A stretch of DNA of 64,000 bases from JAHEEL01 sp942491345 (GCA_942491345.1 CALOAN010000021.1:1-64000); one strand, 5' to 3'; shown: positions 36,382-45,865, counted from the first letter of the stretch. Numbers and translations are program-made. Notes: generated by a model from the sequence alone, not told the origin.

Positions 36382-36849
36382 ATGCGTCGCGCACCAGCCG
36401 AGGTTCGCAAACTCGAACCAGATCCGATCTACCGATCCGTCCTCGTCACACAGGTCATCAACAAGGTGCTCTGGCGCGGCAAGAAGGGCGCTGCCCGCCG
36501 CATCGTCTACGGCTCAATGGATATCGTTGAGCAGCGCACAGGCTCCGAGCCGCTGTCGGTCCTGAAGCGGGCCGTCGACAACATTCGGCCGTCGGTCGAG
36601 GTCCGTTCGCGGCGCGTCGGTGGATCGTCCTATCAGGTTCCCGTCGAGGTTCGGCCCCGACGCGGCCAGACACTCGCCGTCCGCTGGCTCGTCGAGTTCG
36701 CCCGCAAACGCAGAGAGCCCACCATGGCGATGCGCCTCGCCGGCGAAATCCTCGACGCCGCCAACCGAACCGGCGCTGCAGTGAAGCGTCGCGAAGACGT
36801 CCACAAGATGGCGGAATCCAACAAGGCCTTCGCCCACTACCGCTGGTAG
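36382..36849 (+). CDS. rpsG: 30S ribosomal protein S7
   Basis: 155 aa, the primary 16S-rRNA-binding protein that assembles the 3' domain. Motifs RKLEPDPIYRSVLVTQVINK, GGSSYQVPVEVRPRRGQTLA and a C-terminal MAESNKAFAHYRW. Three bases after rpsL; normal length. Confidence 0.96.
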   Translation: MRRAPAEVRKLEPDPIYRSVLVTQVINKVLWRGKKGAARRIVYGSMDIVEQRTGSEPLSVLKRAVDNIRPSVEVRSRRVGGSSYQVPVEVRPRRGQTLAVRWLVEFARKRREPTMAMRLAGEILDAANRTGAAVKRREDVHKMAESNKAFAHYRW

Positions 36850-36869
36850 TCCTGGAGCACCGATACCTC

Positions 36870-38954
36870 ATGGCACGCACCATCAACCTCGAGAAGATCC
36901 GCAACATCGGGATCATGGCCCACATCGACGCGGGCAAGACCACGATCACGGAGCGGATCCTCTACTACACGGGACGCACCTACAAGCTGGGTGAAGTCCA
37001 TGAGGGCGCGGCCGTGATGGATTGGATGGAGCAGGAGCAGGAGCGCGGTATCACGATCACGTCGGCTGCCACGACCTGCGCCTGGGACGACCATGTCATC
37101 AACATCATCGACACACCCGGCCACGTCGATTTCACGGTCGAGGTGGAGCGGTCGCTTCGGGTGCTCGACGGCGCCGTTGCTGTGTTCGACGCCGTATCCG
37201 GTGTTGAGCCCCAGTCGGAGACCGTCTGGCGTCAGGCTGACAAGTACGGCGTCCCGCGGATCTGCTTCATCAACAAGATGGACCGGATCGGTGCCGACTT
37301 CTTCGCCGCCACACAGTCCATCGTTGACCGCCTCGGTGGTAACCCTGTAGCGATCCAGATTCCTATGGGCTCCGAATCGAAGTTCCATGGCGTCATCGAC
37401 CTCGTCGAGATGAACGCCATCATCTGGCACGACGAGGACGGCAAGGAGCGCGAAGTCGTCGAGATTCCCGACGGCTATAAAGAAGTTGCGGCCGAGTGGC
37501 ATCACAAGATGCTCGATATCGTCGCCGCCGAAGATGAAGCGCTGCTCGAGAAGTATCTCGAAGACCATGATCTCGATCCGGAGGAAATCCGCACCGTCAT
37601 CCGGCGCGGAACGATCGAACGGGATTTCGTACCCGTCCTTCTCGGCTCGGCCTTCAAGAACAAAGGCGTTCAGCCGTTGCTCGACGCCATCGTGGCGTAC
37701 CTGCCGTCCCCGCTGGACCTCCCTCCCGTAGAGGGCTTCAAGCCGCGGCACGAAGACGACGTGCTCTACCGGGACCCGTCAGACAAAGAACCGTTCTCGG
37801 CGCTCGCCTTCAAGATCATGACCGACCCGTACGTCGGGAAGCTCACGTACTTCCGTGTCTACTCGGGGACTGCTGACAAGGGTGACGCCGTCCTGAACAC
37901 GACCGACGGCAAGAAGGAACGGTTCGGCCGGCTTCTCAGGATGCACTCATCCAAGCAGGAGGACGTCGACCAGGTCCATACCGGCGACATCGTCGCCGCG
38001 GTTGGTCTCAAGCACACAAAGACCGGCGACACGCTGTCGGGAACCGATTCACCGATCCAACTCGAGACGATGACGTTCCCAGAGCCGGTCATCTCGGTCG
38101 CGATCGAGCCGAAGACCAAAGCCGACCAGGACAAACTGGGTGAGGCCCTTGCGAAGCTCGCAGAGGAAGACCCCACCTTCCAGGTCAGCGGCGACGAAGA
38201 GACCGGCCAGACGATCATCGAGGGGATGGGCGAGCTCCACCTCGAGATCATCGTCGACCGTCTGCTGCGCGAATTCAAGGTCGAAGCGAACGTCGGGCGA
38301 CCGCAGGTGGCCTATCGCGAAACGATCAAGAAGGCCGTCAAGAAGGTTGATGCCAAGTTCAAGCGACAAACCGGGGGCTCCGGGATGTACGGACACGTCG
38401 TCATCGACCTCGAACCCCTTGCCCCCGGCAGCGGATTCGAATTCGAAGACAAGGTGAAGGGCGGAAACGTCCCTCGCGAATACATCCCGGCCGTCGAGCG
38501 TGGAATGCGGGAATCACTCGATTCGGGCATCCTTGCCGGCTATCCGCTTGTCGATCTGAGAGCCTCGCTCATCGACGGATCGAGCCACAACGTCGACTCG
38601 AATGAGATGGCGTTCAGGATCGCAGGGTCGATGGCCCTCAAAGACGCCGCCAAAGTGGCCGGCGTGAAGCTTCTCGAGCCCGTGATGGAGCTCGAGATTG
38701 TTACCCCTGACGAATACATGGGTGACGTCATCGGCGACCTCTCCTCCCGTCGAGGGAAGGTCGAATCGATGGATCAGCGGGGGCAAGGACGGGTGGTCAA
38801 GGCCCTCGTTCCCCTCGCAGAGATGTTCGGGTATGCGACAGACCTTCGGTCACGGACTCAAGGCCGCGCCAATTACTCGATGCAATTCCACTCATACCAG
38901 GAAGTCCCGACCGCCGCCGCGCAGGAAATCGTGGCCAAGGTCAGAGGCGAATAG
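36870..38954 (+). CDS. fusA: Elongation factor G
   Basis: 694 aa translocation GTPase. P-loop AHIDAGKTT, switch region ERGITITSAAT, DTPGHVDFTVEVERS and base-recognition NKMD are all present, followed by domains II-V (HLEIIVDRLLREFKVEA, GYATDLRSRTQGRANYSMQF near the end). Codon use is C-ending and normal for the region, in contrast to the tuf gene 13 bases downstream. Confidence 0.97.
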   Translation: MARTINLEKIRNIGIMAHIDAGKTTITERILYYTGRTYKLGEVHEGAAVMDWMEQEQERGITITSAATTCAWDDHVINIIDTPGHVDFTVEVERSLRVLDGAVAVFDAVSGVEPQSETVWRQADKYGVPRICFINKMDRIGADFFAATQSIVDRLGGNPVAIQIPMGSESKFHGVIDLVEMNAIIWHDEDGKEREVVEIPDGYKEVAAEWHHKMLDIVAAEDEALLEKYLEDHDLDPEEIRTVIRRGTIERDFVPVLLGSAFKNKGVQPLLDAIVAYLPSPLDLPPVEGFKPRHEDDVLYRDPSDKEPFSALAFKIMTDPYVGKLTYFRVYSGTADKGDAVLNTTDGKKERFGRLLRMHSSKQEDVDQVHTGDIVAAVGLKHTKTGDTLSGTDSPIQLETMTFPEPVISVAIEPKTKADQDKLGEALAKLAEEDPTFQVSGDEETGQTIIEGMGELHLEIIVDRLLREFKVEANVGRPQVAYRETIKKAVKKVDAKFKRQTGGSGMYGHVVIDLEPLAPGSGFEFEDKVKGGNVPREYIPAVERGMRESLDSGILAGYPLVDLRASLIDGSSHNVDSNEMAFRIAGSMALKDAAKVAGVKLLEPVMELEIVTPDEYMGDVIGDLSSRRGKVESMDQRGQGRVVKALVPLAEMFGYATDLRSRTQGRANYSMQFHSYQEVPTAAAQEIVAKVRGE

Positions 38955-38967
38955 AAGGAGAGCGCTG

Positions 38968-40162
38968 ATGGCGAAGGCGAAGTTTGAGCGGTCGAAGCCG
39001 CATGTGAATATTGGGACGATGGGTCATATTGATCATGGGAAGACGACGTTGACGGCGGCGATTACGAAGGTGTTGGCGGAGTCGGGTGAGGGTGGTTCTA
39101 CGGAGTTCACGGCGTTTGATGATATTGATAAGGCGCCGGAGGAGCGTGAGCGGGGGATCACGATTGCGATTGCTCATGTGGAGTATGAGACGCCGAATCG
39201 TCATTATGCGCATGTTGATATGCCGGGGCATGCTGATTATGTGAAGAACATGATTACGGGTGCTGCGCAGATTGATGGTGCGGTGTTGGTGGTGTCGGCG
39301 GCTGATGGTCCGATGCCGCAGACGCGTGAGCATGTGTTGTTGGCGCGTCAGGTGGGTGTGCCGTACATCGTGGTGTATATGAATAAGACGGATCAGGTTG
39401 ATGATGATGAGTTGTTGGATCTTGGTTGAGTTGGAGGTGCGGGATTTGTTGACGGAGTATGAGTTCCCTGGGGACGATATTCCGGTGGTGCGTGGTTCTG
39501 CGTTGAAGGCGTTGGAGGGTGAGGCTGGGTTTGAGGAGTCGGTGGTGGAGTTGATGGAGGCGGTGGATTCGTATATTCCTGAGCCGCCTCGTGATACGGA
39601 GAAGCCGTTTTCGATGCCGATTGAGGATGTGTTTTCGATTACGGGTCGTGGGACGGTGGTGACGGGCCGCGTTGAGCAGGGGACGCTTGATGTTGGTGAG
39701 CAGGTTGAGATTGTCGGGTTGCGTGATATTCAGACGACGACGGTGACGGGTGTTGAGATGTTCCGTAAGTTGTTGGATTCGGCGATGGCTGGCGACAATG
39801 TTGGTTTGTTGTTGCGGGGGATTGGGAAGGATGATGTGGAGCGGGGTCAGGTGGTGGCGAAGCCTGGTTCGATTACGCCGCATACGGAGTTTGAGGCGCA
39901 GGTGTATGTGTTGACGAAGGATGAGGGTGGTCGTCATAACCCGTTCTTTGATGGGTATCGGCCGCAGTTCTATTTCCGGACGACGGATGTGACGGGTTCG
40001 GTGTCGTTGCCGGCTGGGACTGAGATGGTGATGCCGGGGGATAACACGGAGATGACGGTGGTGTTGGGGAAGTCGATTGCGATGGATGAGGGGTTGCGGT
40101 TCGCGATTCGTGAGGGTGGCCGTACGGTGGGTGCAGGCCGCGTTACCAAGATCATCAAATAG
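38968..40162 (+). pseudogene. tuf: Elongation factor Tu, copy 2, frameshifted
   Basis: Same sequence as copy 1 at 18472 except for two changes: an extra G at 39424-39425 (GATCTTGGTTGAG against GATCTTGTTGAG) and a silent T-to-C at 39667. The extra base ends the first frame at 39429 (154 codons, ending ELLDLG), after which the remaining EF-Tu continues in another frame to 40162. If the insertion is real, the product would be only the front part of the GTPase domain and copy 1 would be the sole functional tuf. A sequencing or assembly error is a serious alternative. It has the same T-ending codon bias as copy 1. Confidence 0.85.
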
Positions 40163-40177
40163 GCAAGTTGTAGCGAA

Positions 40178-40270
40178 GCCCCCCTCCGCCCCGGAGGGGC
40201 ACCTCCCCAACAGGGAAGCCCCCCTCCGCCCCGGAGGGGCACCTCCCCCCACCTTCGGCGGGGGGAGGGA
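40178..40270. repeat. Hairpin array after tuf copy 2
   Basis: The same two units as after tuf copy 1 (stem CCCCTCCG/CGGAGGGG twice), then a slightly different third stem (CCCCCCACCTTCGGCGGGGG). Identity with the copy 1 flank ends in this third stem. A type-B-like stretch (GAGACCTTCGGGACTCGGGA, 40300-40319) follows before rpsJ. Confidence 0.75.
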
Positions 40271-40346
40271 GAAGAGAAGACACAAGAAAGAGCCAAGTAC
40301 CGAGACCTTCGGGACTCGGGACCGCTAGCTGAGGAGAGTTCACAAC

Positions 40347-40658
40347 ATGGCAGACGAGCATCGGATTCGGATCCGACTCAAGGCCTACGACCACTCGGTT
40401 GTAGACGAGTCGGCCCGCAAAATCGCGGAGACCGTGATCCGTACACAAGCAAAGATAAAAGGTCCGGTGCCTCTGCCGACCCGTATCCACCGGTACTGCG
40501 TAATCCGTGGCCCGCACGTCGACAAGACGAGCCGCGAGCATTTCGAGATTCGCATCCACAAGCGGTTGATCGACATCCTCGAGCCGACCCCGAAGACCGT
40601 CGATTCGCTGATGCGTCTCGACCTCCCGGCCGGTGTTGAAGTGGAGATCAAGACGTGA
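40347..40658 (+). CDS. rpsJ: 30S ribosomal protein S10
   Basis: 103 aa; HRIRIRLKAYDHSVVDESAR, GPVPLPTRIHRYCVIRGPHV and the C-terminal LPAGVEVEIKT are typical. First gene of the S10-spc operon. ATG preceded by GAGGAGAG. Also called NusE because it takes part in antitermination complexes. Overlaps rplC. Confidence 0.96.
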   Translation: MADEHRIRIRLKAYDHSVVDESARKIAETVIRTQAKIKGPVPLPTRIHRYCVIRGPHVDKTSREHFEIRIHKRLIDILEPTPKTVDSLMRLDLPAGVEVEIKT

Positions 40659-41293
40659 AAGCGATTATTGGTGAGAAGCTGGGCATGACCCAGGTCTTCG
40701 ACGATGAGAATCGGGCGATCCCGGTCACCGTCATCAAGGCCGGTCCCGTCCATGTGACACAGATCAAGCGCCCTGAGACGGACGGCTACGCAGCGATTCA
40801 GATCGCATATCGTGAGATGACCGCCAACAAGGCCAATCGCGCTCAGGTTGGGCACTTCGCCAAGGCGGGTGTTGCACCACACCGGCACGTCGTTGAGCTC
40901 CGGGTCGACGATCCGGACGTCTACGAACTCGGTCAGGAGATCACGATCGCCGACGTGCTCGAGGTCGGGCAACGTGCCGATGCGACCGGGATCTCCAAGG
41001 GGAAGGGTTTTGCCGGCGTGATGAAGCGCCACGGGTTCAAGGGCCAGGGTGCCAGCCACGGCGTCCACAAGGTTCACCGAGCTCCCGGCGCCATCGGTGC
41101 CTGCGCAACTCCGGCCCGCGTCTTTAAAGGCAAGCGGATGCCGGGTCGTATGGGTGGGGATCAAACCACCGTGTTGAACCTGGACGTCGTGCAAATCGAC
41201 GCCGATCGCAACGTGCTGCTGCTCAAGGGGGCCGTACCTGGTCCCAAGGGCGCCGTTGTGGTCGTGCGAGAGGCGGTGAAGAAACGTGGCTGA
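40655..41293 (+). CDS. rplC: 50S ribosomal protein L3
   Basis: 212 aa; MKAIIGEKLGMTQVFDDENR at the start, GKGFAGVMKRHGFKGQGASH and GACATPARVFKGKRMPGRMG in the long loop that reaches the peptidyl-transferase centre. GTG start overlapping the rpsJ stop (GTGA). Confidence 0.96.
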   Translation: MKAIIGEKLGMTQVFDDENRAIPVTVIKAGPVHVTQIKRPETDGYAAIQIAYREMTANKANRAQVGHFAKAGVAPHRHVVELRVDDPDVYELGQEITIADVLEVGQRADATGISKGKGFAGVMKRHGFKGQGASHGVHKVHRAPGAIGACATPARVFKGKRMPGRMGGDQTTVLNLDVVQIDADRNVLLLKGAVPGPKGAVVVVREAVKKRG

Positions 41294-42020
41294 TCCACTC
41301 ACTGCAGAGCTGTTCACAGCCGACGGAAAACAAACCGGCGAGGTCGACCTCAACCCCGACATCTTCGGGATCGAGCCGAACGTGGCCGTCATGCATCAGG
41401 TCGTGACCGCACAACTTGCTGCCGCTCGTGCCGGAACCCACTCGACCAAGACGCGCGCCGAAGTGCGCGGCGGCGGTAGGAAGCCGTGGCGCCAGAAGGG
41501 TCTCGGTCGAGCCCGTCACGGTTCGATCCGCTCGCCCCAGTGGGCCGGCGGCGGTGTAGCTCACGGCCCGAAGCCTCGCGACTACTCGCAGAGGACACCG
41601 AAGAAGATGAAGCGCCTCGCCCTGCGCAGCGCCCTCTCGGCTCGAGCCGCAGATGCCCGTATCAAGGTGGTTGAGAGCTTCGACGTGTGGGCCGAGCCCA
41701 AGACGAAGAACGCCACCGCGCTCCTCGAAGCCATGGGTATCACCGGCAAGGTGCTGCTCCTCGCCGAGGACCACGAGCGCACGGCCATCAAGTCGTTCCG
41801 CAATATCGAAGGTGTGATCGCCTCGAACCTGGGGCAGGCCAACACATATGACGTGTTGTGGGCCGAAACCATCATCATGTCGAAGGGCACCCTGGACCTC
41901 GGTCAGAGTGTTCCTCGGGGCACCGAAGAACACGCCGAATCGGTCGCCGGCCGCCAATCGCCAGTCACCGATGAGGTGGCCGCTGTCGAAGCCGATCAAA
42001 CCGAGGAGGTGGGCTCGTGA
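41286..42020 (+). CDS. rplD: 50S ribosomal protein L4
   Basis: 244 aa; the tunnel loop reads GGGRKPWRQKGLGRARHGSI. The globular domain ends with WAETIIMSKGTLDL near residue 205. A C-terminal addition of about 35 mostly acidic residues follows (PRGTEEHAESVAGRQSP...EADQTEEVGS), longer than usual for L4. GTG start; overlaps both neighbours. Confidence 0.95.
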   Translation: MADPLTAELFTADGKQTGEVDLNPDIFGIEPNVAVMHQVVTAQLAAARAGTHSTKTRAEVRGGGRKPWRQKGLGRARHGSIRSPQWAGGGVAHGPKPRDYSQRTPKKMKRLALRSALSARAADARIKVVESFDVWAEPKTKNATALLEAMGITGKVLLLAEDHERTAIKSFRNIEGVIASNLGQANTYDVLWAETIIMSKGTLDLGQSVPRGTEEHAESVAGRQSPVTDEVAAVEADQTEEVGS

Positions 42021-42304
42021 AGGATCCCAGGGACATCATCTTCGAGCCGATCGTCTCCGAGAAGTCGTACGACCTCATCGAGGACACGAACACGTACACG
42101 TTCGTCGTTGACCGGCGGGCGAACAAGACACAGATCAAGCAGGCCGTTGCGTCGATCTTCGACGTGAAGGTCCTGTCCGTGAACACAATGAACCGCAAGG
42201 GCAAGCTCAAGCGAACCGGCTACGTGCTCGGGAAACGCAAGGACACCAAGCGAGCTCTCGTCAAACTCGCCGACGGCGACAAGATCGACATCTTCGAGGT
42301 ATAA
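42017..42304 (+). CDS. rplW: 50S ribosomal protein L23
   Basis: 95 aa; DIIFEPIVSEKSYDLIEDTN and the central NTMNRKGKLKRTGYVLGKRK hairpin. Located at the polypeptide exit, where trigger factor and SRP dock. GTG start overlapping the rplD stop. Confidence 0.95.
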   Translation: MKDPRDIIFEPIVSEKSYDLIEDTNTYTFVVDRRANKTQIKQAVASIFDVKVLSVNTMNRKGKLKRTGYVLGKRKDTKRALVKLADGDKIDIFEV

Positions 42305-42308
42305 CGAC

Positions 42309-43142
42309 ATGGGTGTAAAGAAACTCAAGCCAACCTCGCCGGGTCGCCGGTGGCAGACCGTCTCCGACTTCGAGACCATCACGAAGTCGAAGCCGGAGAA
42401 GAACCTCCTTGCGAAGCAGAAACGCTCGTCGGGACGCAACGCACAGGGCCGCATCACGTCACGGCATCGCGGCGGCGGCCACAAGCGTCGCTATCGCGTG
42501 ATCGATTTCCGGCGTACCAAGGACGGGGTCCCGGCAAAGGTCGCCGCGATCGAGTACGACCCGAACCGCAATGCGCGCATCGCGTTGCTCCACTACGTCG
42601 ATGGCGAGAAGCGGTACATCCTTGCTCCCGTCAATCTCGAAGTAGGGGACATGCTCGAGTCCGGTTCTTCGGCCGACATTCGTCCCGGCAACGCCCTGCC
42701 GCTGAGGAACATCCCCACCGGCACCGTCGTTCATGCCGTCGAGCTCCGCCCGGGTGGCGGAGCGAAGATGGGTCGGTCCGCCGGCGCAGCCATCCAGCTG
42801 ATGTCGAAAGAGGGCAAGTACGCGCTCGTCCGGCTCCCGTCCGGCGAGATGCGCCAGGTGCACCTCGACTGCCGTGCGACGGTCGGTCAGGTGGGCAACA
42901 CCGAGGCTGAGCTGATCAAGATCGGCAAGGCAGGCCGGAGCCGGTGGAAGGGCAAACGTCCGCAATCTCGCGGCGTTGTCATGAACCCGGTCGACCACCC
43001 CCTCGGCGGTGGCGAAGGCCGGAGCTCGGGTGGACGTCACCCGGTCAGCCCATGGGGCAAGCCGGAAGGGCGTACCCGCAAGAAGAACAAAGCCAGCGAC
43101 AAGTACATCGTGCGCCGGCGAAGCAAGAAGGGTCGGAGGTAG
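42309..43142 (+). CDS. rplB: 50S ribosomal protein L2
   Basis: 277 aa; GVKKLKPTSPGRRWQTVSDF at the start, GRNAQGRITSRHRGGGHKRR, and the C-terminal GGEGRSSGGRHPVSPWGKPE region with the conserved histidine near the peptidyl-transferase centre. Normal length. Confidence 0.97.
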   Translation: MGVKKLKPTSPGRRWQTVSDFETITKSKPEKNLLAKQKRSSGRNAQGRITSRHRGGGHKRRYRVIDFRRTKDGVPAKVAAIEYDPNRNARIALLHYVDGEKRYILAPVNLEVGDMLESGSSADIRPGNALPLRNIPTGTVVHAVELRPGGGAKMGRSAGAAIQLMSKEGKYALVRLPSGEMRQVHLDCRATVGQVGNTEAELIKIGKAGRSRWKGKRPQSRGVVMNPVDHPLGGGEGRSSGGRHPVSPWGKPEGRTRKKNKASDKYIVRRRSKKGRR

Positions 43143-43145
43143 ACC

Positions 43146-43427
43146 ATGGCGAGGAGCCTGAAGAAGGGGCCGTTCGTCGACGAACACCTCCTCCGCAAAG
43201 TTGAGGCGGCAAACGACCGCGGCGACAAGAAAGTCATCAGGACGTGGAGTCGGCGATCGACGATCACGCCGGAGATGGTGAGCCTCACCATTGCCGTGCA
43301 TGACGGTCGCAAGCACGTTCCGGTATACATCAGCGAGTCGATGGTCGGCCACAAACTGGGTGAGTTCGCCCCGACTCGAACATTCCGGGGACACGCCGGG
43401 AGTGAGAAGGCTGCGAGGAAGCGATGA
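43146..43427 (+). CDS. rpsS: 30S ribosomal protein S19
   Basis: 93 aa; MARSLKKGPFVDEHLLRKVE, STITPEMVSLTIAVHDGRKH and GHKLGEFAPTRTFRGHAG. Standard length. Overlaps rplV by four bases. Confidence 0.96.
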   Translation: MARSLKKGPFVDEHLLRKVEAANDRGDKKVIRTWSRRSTITPEMVSLTIAVHDGRKHVPVYISESMVGHKLGEFAPTRTFRGHAGSEKAARKR

Positions 43428-43768
43428 AGGCCAACGCGAAAGCCAAACATGTTCGGCAGTCGCCGTACAAGGTACGACGAGTGTTGGATCTGGTGCGGGG
43501 TCTCCCCGTTGACGAAGCGCGCGTGGTGTTGAAGCACACGCCGCGCCGCGCCGCAGACCCGATTCTCAAGTGTCTCGACTCGGCCGTTGCGAACGCGGAG
43601 CACAACCTGGCAGCCGACGCCGATGAACTGGTCGTTGTCGAGGCGTTCGCCGACGAGGGTCCGACCCTCAAACGCTGGCGCCCGCGTGCCAGAGGCCGCG
43701 CAACGCGAATTCGCAAACGTACGAGCCATATCACGATCATCGTCGCGGACTCGGAGGAGGATGCCTGA
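43424..43768 (+). CDS. rplV: 50S ribosomal protein L22
   Basis: 114 aa; KHVRQSPYKVRRVLDLVRGL at the start, DEGPTLKRWRPRARGRATRI in the hairpin lining the exit tunnel, and TSHITIIVAD near the end. The last residues SEEDA are acidic. The stop overlaps the rpsC start. Confidence 0.96.
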   Translation: MKANAKAKHVRQSPYKVRRVLDLVRGLPVDEARVVLKHTPRRAADPILKCLDSAVANAEHNLAADADELVVVEAFADEGPTLKRWRPRARGRATRIRKRTSHITIIVADSEEDA

Positions 43769-45237
43769 TGGGCCAGAAGATACACCCATACGGCCTGCGG
43801 CTCGGGATCGTCACCGACTGGAAGTCCCGCTGGTACAGCGAGAAGGACTATGCGTCTCAGGTTCTCGAGGATCAGAAGATTCGCACGTACCTGCGTGACG
43901 AACTCACTCGTGGCGCCGTTTCACGAATCGACATCGAGCGGATCGGTGACAAGAAAGTTCAGATCGACATCCACACCGGACGCCCCGGCGTGGTGATCGG
44001 TCGCGGTGGTTCGGAGGCTGAGAGGCTCCGGTCCGGACTCGAGGAGCTCACCGGCCGAAACGTCAAGTTCAACGTGATCGAGGTTGCGAACCCCGAGCTC
44101 GACGCAACGTTGCTGGCACGCAGTGTCGCCGACCAGCTCGAAGGCCGCGTCGCCTTCCGGCGTGCGATGAAGCGCACCGTGACGACGGCCATGAAAGCCG
44201 GAGCCGAGGGTGTTCGCGTCCAAGCGCAGGGCCGTCTTGGGGGAGCGGACATGGGCCGCCGAGAGTGGTATCTCGAAGGTCGCGTTCCACTGCACACACT
44301 ACGAGCCGATATCGACTTTGGTCGGGCGACGGCTCGCACCACCGTTGGTGCCATCGGCATCAAGGTGTGGGTGTATCGGGGTGACCTACTGACCAGCGCG
44401 GTCGCACGCAACGAGAAGATCGCTGCCGAGGCCCGACTCGCCGCAGGCGGGCCGGCACAGCGTCGTCGTCGCTCTGCCCGTTCACGCGCCGAGGCGGCCG
44501 CAGGCGAGTCCGGCGGCAAGCGCCTCATCGAAGCCGGCGGTGGCAAACGTGTCACCGAAGCAGGTGACAGCAAGAAGGGCGGCAAGCGCCTCATCGAGGC
44601 CGGCGGTGGCAAACGCCCCGCGACCACAACAGCCGACGCTGCCGCGGAGTTCGAAGCAGCCAAGGCCGAGGTCGACGAGCTGATCGAGGCGGAGGCGGCG
44701 GTTGAAATCGCTGAAACCGTTGAGGCCGTCGAGGCCGTTGAAGCCGTTGTAGAGACCGAGATCATCGAGGCGATCGTCGAGGCCGAGGTGGCTGAAGAGA
44801 TCGCTGAAGAGAAGATCGCCGAGGCGATCGTCGAGGCCGAGGTGGCTGAAGAGATCGCTGAAGAGAAGATCGCCGACGCAGTCACGGAAGAAGAGGTCAT
44901 CGAGGCCGCAGCCGAACTCGAGGTCGTGGAATCGGCCGCCGAGGCCGAGGTCGCTGAGGCGATCGTCGAGGTCGAGGTCGCCGAGGCGGTCGCTGAAGAG
45001 AAGATCGCTGAGGCGGTCGCTGAAGTCGAGGCCCTTGAGGCCATCGCCGCCGAAGAAGTAGCCGAAATCCTTGTCGAGGCCGAGCTGCTCGAGGAAGAGG
45101 TCGATGCTGTCGAAGTGGAAGAGACCCCCACGGTCGAAACCGCTGAGACCATAGAGACTCAGAAGGTCGACGACGAGGACGCAGAAGATGCAACCGGCGA
45201 CAACTCGAGCGACACCTCCGAAGGAGAAAACGCCTGA
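43768..45237 (+). CDS. rpsC: 30S ribosomal protein S3 with very long acidic tail
   Basis: 489 aa, roughly twice the usual length. Residues 1-210 are a normal S3 (MGQKIHPYGLRLGIVTDWKS, KH loop VVIGRGGSEAERLRSGL, GVKVWVYRGDLL-like end). Residues 211-285 form a basic linker with a tandem GGKRLIEAGGGKR unit. Residues about 287-489 are an Ala/Glu/Val/Ile chain containing an exact 54-base duplication (44767-44820 and 44821-44874; EAIVEAEVAEEIAEEKIA twice). The reading is sound: the stop overlaps the rplP start (TGATG). S3 sits at the mRNA entry pore, so the tail would hang near it. The rplJ product has a comparable tail. Confidence 0.93.
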   Translation: MGQKIHPYGLRLGIVTDWKSRWYSEKDYASQVLEDQKIRTYLRDELTRGAVSRIDIERIGDKKVQIDIHTGRPGVVIGRGGSEAERLRSGLEELTGRNVKFNVIEVANPELDATLLARSVADQLEGRVAFRRAMKRTVTTAMKAGAEGVRVQAQGRLGGADMGRREWYLEGRVPLHTLRADIDFGRATARTTVGAIGIKVWVYRGDLLTSAVARNEKIAAEARLAAGGPAQRRRRSARSRAEAAAGESGGKRLIEAGGGKRVTEAGDSKKGGKRLIEAGGGKRPATTTADAAAEFEAAKAEVDELIEAEAAVEIAETVEAVEAVEAVVETEIIEAIVEAEVAEEIAEEKIAEAIVEAEVAEEIAEEKIADAVTEEEVIEAAAELEVVESAAEAEVAEAIVEVEVAEAVAEEKIAEAVAEVEALEAIAAEEVAEILVEAELLEEEVDAVEVEETPTVETAETIETQKVDDEDAEDATGDNSSDTSEGENA

Positions 45238-45650
45238 TGTTGATGCCGAAACGCACAAAGTACCGGAAGGTCCAGACGGGCCGCATGACCGGGAAGGCGA
45301 AGGGCGGAACGGAAGTCTCGTTCGGCGAGTGGGGCCTCCAAGCCCAGGAGCCTGGATGGATCACCGCTCGTCAGATCGAGGCAGCCCGTATCGCCATGAC
45401 CAGAAAGATCAAGCGTGGAGGGAAGGTCTGGATCACGATCTTCCCCGACAAGCCGATCACCGAGAAGCCCGCCGAGACCCGCATGGGATCGGGCAAGGGC
45501 AATCCTGAATACTGGGTCGCCGTCGTGAAGCCGGGACGGGTCATGTTCGAGATGGCCGGCGTCGACGAGGAGCTGGCACGTGAAGCGATGCGCCTCGCCG
45601 CACACAAGCTGCCGGTGAAGACCAAGTTCGTGAAGCGGGAGGACGTATGA
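45237..45650 (+). CDS. rplP: 50S ribosomal protein L16
   Basis: 137 aa; MLMPKRTKYRKVQTGRMTGK, GWITARQIEAARIAMTRKIK and GSGKGNPEYWVAVVKPGRVM. The first ATG overlaps the rpsC stop; a second ATG two codons later is possible. Confidence 0.95.
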   Translation: MLMPKRTKYRKVQTGRMTGKAKGGTEVSFGEWGLQAQEPGWITARQIEAARIAMTRKIKRGGKVWITIFPDKPITEKPAETRMGSGKGNPEYWVAVVKPGRVMFEMAGVDEELAREAMRLAAHKLPVKTKFVKREDV

Positions 45651-45865
45651 AGACCGTCAACCTGCGCAAGCTGAGCTACGCCGAACTACAAGAGCAGTTG
45701 GACGAGTCAAAGGAGGAGCTGTTCAACCTCCGGTTCCAGATCGTCACGAACCAACTCGACAACACCGCACGAATCACACAGGTGCGACGCCAAGTCGCCC
45801 GCATCAAAACGTTGATGCGCGAACAAGAGATCGCTGCGTGGGAGAAACAGAAGGAGGAGGCGTAA
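45647..45865 (+). CDS. rpmC: 50S ribosomal protein L29
   Basis: 72 aa two-helix protein at the tunnel exit: LRKLSYAELQEQLDESKEEL, FNLRFQIVTNQLDNTARITQ, VRRQVARIKTLMRE. Overlaps the rplP stop; rpsQ begins on the next base after its stop. Confidence 0.94.
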   Translation: MKTVNLRKLSYAELQEQLDESKEELFNLRFQIVTNQLDNTARITQVRRQVARIKTLMREQEIAAWEKQKEEA

